A stretch of DNA of 64,000 bases from Enoplolaimus lenunculus (Eukaryota > Nematoda > Enoplea > Enoplida > Thoracostomopsidae): the NCBI GenBank assembly GCA_030248215.1, contig JASANG010003755.1, forward strand, positions 288,019 through 352,018, given 5' to 3'. A program made the position numbers and the translations under genes. The notes under the pieces are model-generated. The model saw nothing but the letters and a program-made list of their open reading frames with translations, searched no databases and had not been told where the DNA came from. Numbering within the stretch: position 1 is the first letter of the stretch; each line of letters opens with the position of its first letter. Below, piece after piece: positions 49,701 to 60,900 of this stretch.

Positions 49701-52700
49701 CAACTATCATCAGTTAGTAATAGGTTTTCAAACTCGCTAACTATTAACAAAGTTGTTGAAGTGAAAATTGGTGAAAGAGTAGAGCAAAGCATATTTGAAA
49801 AAATGTGTTCAATTTCGACCTTCAGCATTCTCTGGTTCGAAAGTTTACAAGACCTATCAGCAACTGGCGATAAACGCTACACACATTTGAGAATACGGCT
49901 CCTAGGCTTAGGCTTAGGATTAACACTTATTTTGACGCTTAGTCTTAGGCTTATAAATATGCTTAATCTTGCGTTTACAGCCCTAAGAGTAAAGATTGAC
50001 CATGTAGCCAGTTAAAATGAACCAATTTCTGACACTCGCATCCGCTATTATCGACACCATCGTCTGAATATTTGCAAGCGTCATGCAAAGCAGTGCAGAG
50101 CAAAAAGCATCAGCTTTAGCCAGAAATCTAAACAACGGCAAACCAAACTCAAAAGTTGCCAAATCAGACTCTAAAAAATTTTAGAACGAAATTTAAGCCC
50201 AACTGAAAAATGCTTAGGTTTCGACTCTGTAAAGTTTAATTTCCGTATAATTCATGACGAGTGTAAAATTGTGATTAACAGAGTAAACTGCCATGGTATT
50301 TGCAATAATGCATCAGTAAGCTTGGTACTCACCAACGAATAGAGACTACAGCAGCTATGATTTGGACCGAAACTTCAAACCGGCCAAGACTCAATATAAT
50401 GAAAACTTATGCCAATAATGAAAACTTAGGGTCGCGCTATACTTTAATGAGCCGGATATCGGCGAGTGCCGCAGCCGCAAGCTGCGTGCGGCGACGTGCG
50501 GCAATTTTTAATAAAAAGTTTTACAGCGCCGCCCGGCGACGTCCGACAGCGATTAAGTTTTTGAAAAAGGAAATACATAATTAAAAATTTAAGGAAACGA
50601 AGAAAGATAGAAAGCCAACCGAACTGAAAAAAGTACATTCTCACTTCATGCCGAGGTGATTCAGCGTCATCAACAAAGCCATGCGGACTAGCAAGCGGCG
50701 TGCGCGAAGTGTGATTTTCATCCAAAGGTGCTGCCTGAACAAAAGGTGGGACATTAGTGACTGTAGGAGCTAAATCTTGGAGATTCGAGTCTCTGGATTG
50801 ACGGGCTGAAATTTCATTAAAACGTTGAGCAATACTTCCAGCGAGATTAGCTGTTTCTCTACTGGGTCCATTAGAAACATAAGGTTTTCTATACTGCCCA
50901 TCAAGATCTCGTGGGGGAGATCCAACGTAAGGGGTTAGGCTTAGTTCTTGAGTTTCACGGGACCTGTGGTCTGATTGATTTGGCGGCGGCCGAAATTGAA
51001 CTAAGGAAGGTTCTGGCCCGTGGGTAGGAGCAGCCGGTGTAGGAGCCCGGTCAGCAACGAACCGAGGATTAACAAATCCGCGGGGCTCTTGTGACTCTTG
51101 TGGAGGTTCGAAAACTTCACTGTCGCCTCCCATAGGGGTGGCGGCACCTTCGGGTGGAATATGCAAGCTAGCAGCAGCGGCAAGCATTAGTTCATCGTCA
51201 GACCAAGGTGTAGATGTAGAAGACACTGTAGATGTTGCGGGCTTGTTCGGCTGTCTGGACAATTCTGCTTGATGCTCCGGATGTTGTTGTTTTTCTAAAA
51301 TTGGTTCAAGCTTAACTGGTTTTGCGTCGATTTCCCGACGAGGTTCAGCAGATTTTAGCGGTGCGTTTGATTTTTGTGACGGCATAGGAATATTGTCATG
51401 GGTAATTACCGATTTTTGAACAGGTCGAGTCGGCTGAAAAGTTGACCGTTGTTGAGGAAGGCTTGTGCTTCGATGTTGCTGGCTGGTAATTTTTGAAATT
51501 TGTCTACGTCTCGGAGGAGTTTGGCGGCGTTCCAGTGGCTGAGGTTGTTGTTGTTGCTCGGCTTGGCGAAATCGTTCAATTCTTCGTCCAATGTTGACAC
51601 TCGGTTGATCGCTAACAGGATACGCTGATGGATGTAGTGGTGTTGGAACGTTTCCTATTGATTCGTGATCAATCACGTTTGGCGAATACTTCTGAGGTGG
51701 TGCACCACCAGAGTCGACAACCATTGGCCCAGGACGATCATCTGCTTTCACAACCAGCGCTTGCGACGGACCAATGACAGCTGGAAGTCTTGTCGCCTCT
51801 GGCTCAGAAGGTATTATCGGCTCTTGTTTTTCAGCTTCCGCAATCGCTTCCGGGTCCGGCTCCGGCACTGGTCTTTCGTGTGGTGATATTTTAGGCAATT
51901 CGTGCTTGATTGGCGGTGCAGGCAAGCTTGGAATCCATTTGTGTTCTTTGTCGTCGTACGGAACAAATTCCGCTTGACGATGCTTTTGTTGTGGCGGTTG
52001 CAAGCTTGGATCTGTCGGCGGTTGCCAGATTCGGCCTGTCCGTTGAATTTGTACTGGACTTTGGGGTCGTTCGATAAAACGGCTGGCTCGCGATGAAAAA
52101 TCAATGTCATACGCCTCAGCGGTGCGGTGTTGTTTTTCATTTGCCGCATCCGCTTGGATACTTGGTAGTCCATCGCGTTCGCTTGGCGCAACCGCATACG
52201 TTCGTCTCCACCTGCTTTGGCTCATCGCTGCGTGGTGTCGTAACGCTTCAGTCTGGCAACGTTCAAGCTGTTGTAGCTCTAAGAATCGTTGCTGTTGTTG
52301 TTGCCATTTTTCCCTCTGTTGCCTTATATATTGATCATAAGTTGATTTTGATTCTACTGCCGTTTTAATCGATGTCATTTGATGAACATCAGTTGCGAGG
52401 TCAGCGCTTTCTTGAGGTTTTGGTGAAGTCCCGGTGTCGACTAACAATTTTCCCGAAGGACCTTTTGGTGGACCTGGAAGTAGTTGTTGCGGCTGTTGTT
52501 GTTGTTGTTTTTCCAGTTGTTTTACAATTAAATGTTCGTAGTATTCTTTTTGTCGCTGAGTTTCTTCAAGTTTCCGCTGTAACTCTCGTTGATATGTTTC
52601 TTTTCGTTGTAGTTCAAGTAATAATATTTCGTCTCGCTTAAACAATATGAAATAGAACGATAAATATATAATATTTTTCGACGTATATTCCACCTTTAAC

Positions 52701-55700
52701 AGGCTTAAGCCATATTTACACATGTAAGTTTTTACTGCGAGTTTTTGCAGCTGCAAATTGCACGCAGAACTTGCATTTTTTCATCAGCCAATAAGAAAAC
52801 GGCTGAAATAAATTTAGTGAACTTGCATGGTTGTACACACATTTGAACTAATTTCGTGGCTATGATTTTTAATGAATTATTGAACGGGATTTTGGACAAA
52901 ACTTGCAAGTGCAATTTGCAGCTGCAAGTTCTCGCAGCAAAAACTTGCACGTGTGAATAGGGCCTTATAATAATTTTTTGCATTCTAAATGTCAATAACT
53001 TCTCTTTTGCCGAAGGTTACCCCTCGGAACTGAAATGCTGGCAACCCCATTTGGTGATGGTTATCAAGCGTGCCTAACCAATGATCAATATTTAAAACCA
53101 AATACGCAGCTCTTAAAATACCCAATCACAGTCAGCGAATGCCACTTAATTCATTGTAAGACGACTTTACCACCAACAGATCATTGAGTTAAATCCCAAT
53201 TAACCCAATGAATTTCAACCCGGTCACTATATCGAATCTCAGAATACTTCCACGCCCGTAGCCACCTCAGCATGCTCAGGGGTTGAAAACTTTGTAGGAG
53301 GAACATACAAACAGTTCAGACGGCAATCGAGGCTGAAACATTTCTTGAGCACTGAAACTTTTCTCGAGGGGTCAAGGTACCTCTGACCATGTTCTGGCTA
53401 CTGACCTCATTTCTTCCTTTGTACTCTGGTAAAAATATGCTTACAATGTCAGTTTTCACGCTTGGTTCTTGACTGGTTTGTGTTCCATAAGTTACCATTG
53501 CACGCTTCGGATCGTATTGTGTGCCTGTTGTCGCAGTTACCTTCGTTGAAGCCGGCGTCGTCTGAAATTTATCTTTTAAACTTTGAAAATTACGAAAAAA
53601 GTGAAAAATTTGGTACGCGAAAATGTTGGCTTAAATTTTCAACTGAACTCCGCAAATTCAAATTTACTCAAACACAATTTTAGATGCAACTGTGAAAAAC
53701 GAACTTTACTGACACAAAGAATGTTTTAAACGCTCTGCTTGACTCGAAACCCGATCGCTCAAGTCATAATACCAAATCTCTACTCCTACGTTGAGTTTCA
53801 ACTGAAAATTAATTCGTAAATTCAACAAATATTACAAAATATTAAACGAATTAACAACGACAATTGACAAAAAATAGCCAAAATGTTTTGAAAATAACCA
53901 CAAAAATTACTGAACTGAAATACTAGAATTTGAAGTTTGCGTTATTTTTAAGTGCTGATCAATTAAGAACCTGTATTTAAGAAAACTTTTATTCTCAATT
54001 GTATGTGGCACCTATGATGTTATGGCAATAGCTTTTAAAACAGGCGAACTGAAGCATCAGCGGTTTAACGTTATACTCGAAAGAACAAGGCATGTATCAG
54101 AGTGCAAGGCTTCAGTGGCGAATCCAGGAATTTCTGATAACCGACGCGTATATCGAATGAGTATTCAATGCTTACAACTGCGCATTTATATTATACGGCA
54201 TATATGAATAATGCAAAATAAACGAATTTGTAAAGTAGTGACCTTACCATTTTTTTCATCAAACATTTTCACATAAATACGCCCCCCCTTATGGATCTGC
54301 CCCTTTCGGGTACAGATTATTTATACCTGAAGCTTTGGTTTCTGCGGAACCGGTGGACCCGGAACTGACTGTCGTTCGTCCATGCCGGCATAACTTCTTG
54401 ATATCATCGCTGCGTGATCTTCACTTCGAGACCGGATTTGTTCCCACGACTGGTGTTCATTTGGTGCCCAAGGCCGACCCAAACGTCTCAACGGTGGTGC
54501 TTGGCGTGGCGTCGCAAATTCGTTGAACGCTTCTGCCAATGCTCCGACGTTCCCAGAGACGTCTAGACGGTTGACTGGACTACTCGCGCGAGCGTCAGTT
54601 CGACTGCGTTCAGGAATACTTTCGTAGATGATTTTGTCGTCAATTTCGCGTTGTTCCTTTCGACGACTTTCGCTGGATATTTCATGGATTTCGCTTCGTT
54701 GGCGGCTGGTTTCTTCTGTGGTTCGGTGTTCGTAACGAGTTGTCGATTGAGAAATGTGTTGACTGAACGATGATGGATCCGTCTGCTGGGTGGACGATGG
54801 CTGGATTTGTGGAGGCTGAAGGCGAGCGCTTCCTGGATCTGTTGAGAGAAGCGATGGAGTGTCTTTGCGAGTCGTCGACTCGTAGCGGGAGTCAGTGTAC
54901 TACAAAAGATGACTGCCAGAAAAAATACAAGGGTATTGAAAATTAATTAAGACCGCAACTAAATTTAAGCTAATATAAGTCCGGTATACAAGCTATATTT
55001 GTACCAGTAGCCAGCTCAATATACTAGGGGGCTATTTTTAGTTCGGAACATGCAAGGATTTCAAATGACTTACAAGCTAAGTTAGTATTGTTCTAGAGAA
55101 GGACAGTATTTATTCTGCGATGGGTGGTAGATTCCGTGGCTTTCCTTTGGCGGCCAATGCAAAGAACACGGGCGGAACAGTATTATAAGCATACTCCTAA
55201 GCCTTCACCTGAGCCTAAACGTAAGCCTAAGCCTTGCCAAGAAAAAAATTGGTCCAAAGCTTAACCTTACTCTTTTCTAGACACACAGAAAAACGTTTCG
55301 CCCTGATCTTTACATGGGCCCGTTTGGCTATAGCTTGGCGTCATTGCTTAAGAATTAAATAATAGAAATATTTACTTACGTCTCTTTGGTAAAAACTTTG
55401 CTGAAATTGTTGTTGTTGTTGTTGCTGGTGGTGTTGTTGCGCAATTTGTTTTGATTGGTGATCTTTATCATAGACAGCGACAGTGATTGCACCATCTTGA
55501 GTGGTACTTTGACCAGACTGACGACTCCAGTAATCATCAAGACTTGGAGAACCAGGATCTAAGTCTTCATCGGCAAAACGCTGCAACAAAATGTTTTTAA
55601 AATCAATTATCAAAAATGAAATTGCGGACCAAGTCAAAGTTTTTGAATTCCACCAGAAATAAAATTTAAACCAAAAGTTGACAATTTGATAACATTCGTA

Positions 55701-57840
55701 GCAAACAAAACAGCAAAATTGTGCGAATTGTAATAACAGTTTGATTCAGTGTTTTATCAAGTACTGGCTGATCAATGGCCAAATATGAGCAGTTTTGATT
55801 GGAAACACAATGATGCAATCAGCAAACAACACTTCAAGAGTTAAACTTCTATTTGTAACAATCGTTTCGTATTAAGTTCCAAATGTTTGGTCCAAAAAGT
55901 AATGGTACGGTTTGGTTTTAGATCCCAGCTTACAGATAGAATTAATGGACAAAGTGTCAATATCCGCCGTAAAATCGCCACAGATTTAAACCAGGTACAA
56001 ATTTTAATGCTATAACCAAGAGTCCATGATACAACAGTATACAACTCTTGAGGTTCCGCATGGCGCAAAATGTACCCGGCACGCGTCGCGTTTTTGGCCG
56101 ACCCTCCCTTGTTTAGCGAGGGGTAAAATCTATGCGAACCATGGCACTGCCTGTGTATCCGGTATCAAAAAATGCTACATTTACTGTTTAAGCGGTATTG
56201 CATGTCACGGTGGTATATTTTGTACCATGCGGAACCCCAAGAGTTTCGAACTTTTGTATCATTCACTCTTGATATAACTGAAACCATTTAAGAACTACCA
56301 AATAAGTTAAACGGACGCACATCCTCTCCTGTTTAGGATCTAGAAATAACTTGGCCCCCCTTGAAAGTTTTCAACTTTGCTTGTAACTCATTGAAAACCC
56401 TTGAATGCCCCTCCTGGAAATTTTTAGCCCCCTTCTAGAAAGATGAGTTCGCTTCGGGCGTGCCCCCTTCAGCACAGTTACAGAGTTCAACAAATTTTAA
56501 ACGCAACTCTGTTTGAAGGAAGGACAAATTTAAACGTTTTAAATTGTAGGCAGATTATAAATTCATTCTATCACTACACTGTCGAACAGGTTGCGAGCTG
56601 TGATTTGTTTCAAGTCTTACTCAAATTAACAAATTACGAAACAATATAAATTTCATGTATACAACAATATTACATAAATAAAATACGAATATTCTTTAAT
56701 TTACATAAAACTGAAAACAGCACCGCGGCTATCTCTCGGTTCTCCTTTAGCCAGGGTCGTCCGGGCACCTGGAGGTGGTGGCGGCGGAGGTACGCGATCT
56801 GAATCTCCTAGCATTTTGATAAAAGTGTTCCATCCTATAGATTTCGAAGAGCTGAATTCAACGGTACCATTTTTATAGCTGCATGACCAACGGTTCGAAA
56901 GTTATGACAATCGCAATTGTATTGTAAACACATACAGATTGGAACAGGAAGTATCAATCATTCACATGTTCTTTAAAATATAAGCTTAACCAGGTTTATT
57001 CTTTACACAAATTTGATTGCTGTTTGTACATGTTTTTATATGGTAAAAAGTTAAAATTTAAACGGCCATAACTATAGAACCGGAGACCCTGCAGTGCTAA
57101 ACATGTCACCTTTGAACTCAGCGCGTCAAAATCTGTTGAATAAACTATTTTTTATTGAATTCCTAGGGGGATCCATATTCCGTACCTCCGCCGGTCGTGG
57201 CAAAACCGATTCGACTTGATATTTTAAAAAAGTTATGATTTCGCAATAATTCAGATTAAGCATTGCGTTATTAACGGTTATTTGGCTTTTCGCTCGCTTC
57301 GTTAGCCACTTTTTGTCCGTAATTATATATTGCGCCTCCATGTACGTGGCCCTGTGTTGAATTTGCTGCCCCGCCCCTGGAAAGTGCTTATTTTACAGTC
57401 GATACTCAAACCGTGACACTGACCAAACACGTGGTTTTCATTGGTTAATTGCTTAGCTAATAAAGAAACAAATTGCACGACGAAATGACTCCTACATCCT
57501 TTCGACCAATCGCCGTCGCGCTCGCAGTCAACAAATCATCAAGCGCCACAGATGATTCATTATCGTATCCGGTCACCAGTGTTTTCGACGATGTTGCCGT
57601 ACTACTTGTCGCCGCACTTGTGGCTCCAATTTGTTTTGACTCCGAGCGAAACTCAGGCGCTGTTGAGCTGGCTTGTTTGGTTGAAACAATTGCCGATGAT
57701 GACCTTTGAACAGTGGACATCTGTGACAGAAAATGTTCGCTTTCCAGACGTTTTTCAATCATTTCTTGAGCGATGCGTCGTTGTTGCTGTATGCCACGGG
57801 TTTTCCATTGCTGTTGCCGGTCTATTTTATTGGTTTCTTC

Positions 57841-57938
<98 letters not shown>

Positions 57939-60900
57939 GCTGCTGCTGCTGCTGTCGTTGTTGCGTCTCTATCTGGTTGATTTTCTGATTATCCGGCATC
58001 GCTGAATTTGGCTCCATCGCCTCATGGTTCGTCTCTGGTGGCCCCTGCTTACGCACTTGGCTATAAATCTGTTTGCGTCGGTGTTGTTCTTGCCGTTCTC
58101 GTTGCTCCACAAGCAGCTGTTGTTGTTCTATTTCACGAGCGGCACTGTATCTCAGTACCATCGAACTTACTTCTGCCGGGGGTGACGGAGGCGGAGCGCT
58201 ATGGATAAGTTCTTGTTGTGATACCCCTGATATAACGCCTGCACTTTCGGGAGCAGTGTAATAAGTATACATTGGTGGCTAAAAATAATTTTGTTTCGAT
58301 CAAAACGGCTACAATCACAGTTAATACAAGCAGAAAACAAGTGAACTCATAACAATAAAATAAAACGTGCTTGTCAAATTGAAAAATTCAGAAAGTTTGC
58401 TAAACAGCTACAGTTTCACCTCAAAATATTGATAATTTACATATATTACGTTGCCCGATTCGTGGGCCAATTATACCGCATCAAGCTGCAGATTTCATCT
58501 TAAAACGAAAACGATTACAAATTTTGGCCCAAATAAATAAATTTTTAAACCAATTAACTGACTAAATAAGTTAGAATTTTACCAGCAAAATACTCTCGTT
58601 CTTCTGTTAAATTAACGAATAAAATGCAAAAAGACAATTTTCTTTGAAAACGTCCGTTACGAGTTCTATTAATGGATCCAAAAATAATATGGACATTTTT
58701 TGCTTTAAGTTGTGAGATTTTGCAAAAAAAACCCGCAAAATGTCTATTTCCATTTTGTACGATTTGACAAAATATTAAAAAAATTACATAGCTACCATCC
58801 TGTATTAATTACGCATGATTGTAATTATTAATTGAATTGCTTGAGTTGTATTGTCTTAAAACTCACGAACTTAAAAACAGCTGAATTTGCTCGTTTGCAC
58901 TGTCGGCAATTTTAAGAACTTAATTGTTGAACTCAAAAAGTTTCAAATCTTTTTAACAATCAAAAACTAAACGGGAACGTCAAAAGCAACGATTTTCAAA
59001 CCCTCTCGAATTAATTTTGAGTCTCTTAAAACAATATTCGTGCACTGTATCAAATTTCTTTCTTAATCTATAGACCACTTTGTACATTTATTTTGTGTAT
59101 AGATTAGCTTTGAAATATTGAGAAAAATCACGACCAAAACATCATTACAAAATTTATAGAAAAACAACAGTTTGTCAAAATCTATATATTAAAGCTGTAA
59201 CGACCCACATACGTATATTGGGCAAATTTCCAACATTACTTTGTTTACCAAAATTTCTTAGGACGTACACGTGTTTGATTGTTCTTTGTTCTATGAAAAG
59301 AAAAATTGCGGAGAAATGTTTGTGTTTTCGCTAACTTTGCGCATTGTGCAAAGCTTGCAGACTAGTTTTAGTTATTTCTGATAGCTTCGGTGAAATTTTG
59401 CTATCATTTTACGAATTACACTTAGGGTTAGGCTATAGTTCAATGGCCTGATCCACATAGTTAACCTGTGGTCATCTGAATAGTCATAATAGAATTAATC
59501 ATATTAAAAATAGACATGAATAAATTATAAGAATGCTTACATGTGGAATAATATCAAAGCTAAGCGTATCTTCCATTTTGGTCTTCCGCGATAGTATAAT
59601 CAGAAATTATAATACTTATCTACCACAAACCGTATTAAACATAATAAACAAACAAAAAAGTAAAATACAATATAAAATATACATATCGGATCGCAGCAGC
59701 CAATCCAACGTCCACAGAGAGTGGAAACAAAACCCGCCCCCCAAATGTGATCGCATTATACAATAAACGGAACGAATCTTGAAAGCGAAACGATGAAGAG
59801 TACAAACGCAATTGTTGCATTCAATTTCAACGCAAAGATTTGATTTTACAAAATCTGGCCGTCCAAAATATTTCAATTCAACCATTGAAGGTTTTGGAGG
59901 CATAGCAAAGCTAAACTGAAGTTAAACGCAGCATTGAACGGGTGTTGAAAATTTACAACTCGAGTCGTTAAACCCTCTTGTATTGTTTTATTTACGTTTA
60001 AAAGCAACGTTCAAGCTTAGACTTAAGCTTAGGTTCAAGAAAAGGCTTTGGTTTAAGCAAGCCATTTCTACAACCTAATCCTATTAAGCATAAACCTACG
60101 GTTGAACGTAAATCTATTAAGCCTGTTTGGGAAAGTGTAAAATAGTTCAAGCAACTGCTCACATAGAGGAACAGCTTGTTAGGATAATCGAGATAAAAGA
60201 TCGCGAGTGCGAACCCAAACGCACCATTCGAACTAAATCTTAATACAAAATTTTGGTTTTGGTCCTTGTTTGGGATGCGGTGGCTTCACCTGGATGGACC
60301 CCTTATTTTTCGCCAGCGGTATAGAAATTGTTTACTCGAATGTCGCTTTTATTTACAAGGATACAGGCTTAAAATACGCCCCAAGTTATGCCGTAACTCA
60401 CAAACAACACTGGAAACTGCTCTTAAAAGCGGCACAAGAATCTGAAAACTTGATTCGATAGTCTAAGAAGTTTAGTTTGGAAACAAATATTTTTAAGTGT
60501 ACAGAACGTACGCGCCTTTGGTGCGTTCAAACTGCAACATAATGCAAACAAGTTCTGCACAATTTATTTATTGTTGTTGATGCTGAATGCAACAAAAAAT
60601 ATAATTGCACAAAAGCTAACAAGAATGTTTTACAATATCGCATCTTGATAACTGCGTTTCAGAGAGTTCTTACTAGTAATAGTCTGTTTGGCGTACAGTG
60701 ATGTATTATACTCGGGGAGAAATAGGATATATTTCCTCTTGCAATTTCTGGAAAGACAAGAAAAAGCACTTTTAACAGGCGATAGGAATCGTAAAGGTCA
60801 CAAAAATAGGATACACCCTTGGTAACTCAAATCTTGGCTACGCTCATTTTGGCGTAAATCTCTATGTCTACGATCCAGTTTTTTGACGGCTGCGCCAAAA

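Noticed and set aside
57552-58005. Long Val, Leu or Cys homopolymer frames on the plus strand
   Set aside because: They are the antisense of the poly-Gln codons of the minus-strand exon.
60270-60461. 63-codon plus-strand frame starting MGCGGFTWMDPLFF
   Set aside because: It begins inside a family H repeat end and has no similarity or splice support.
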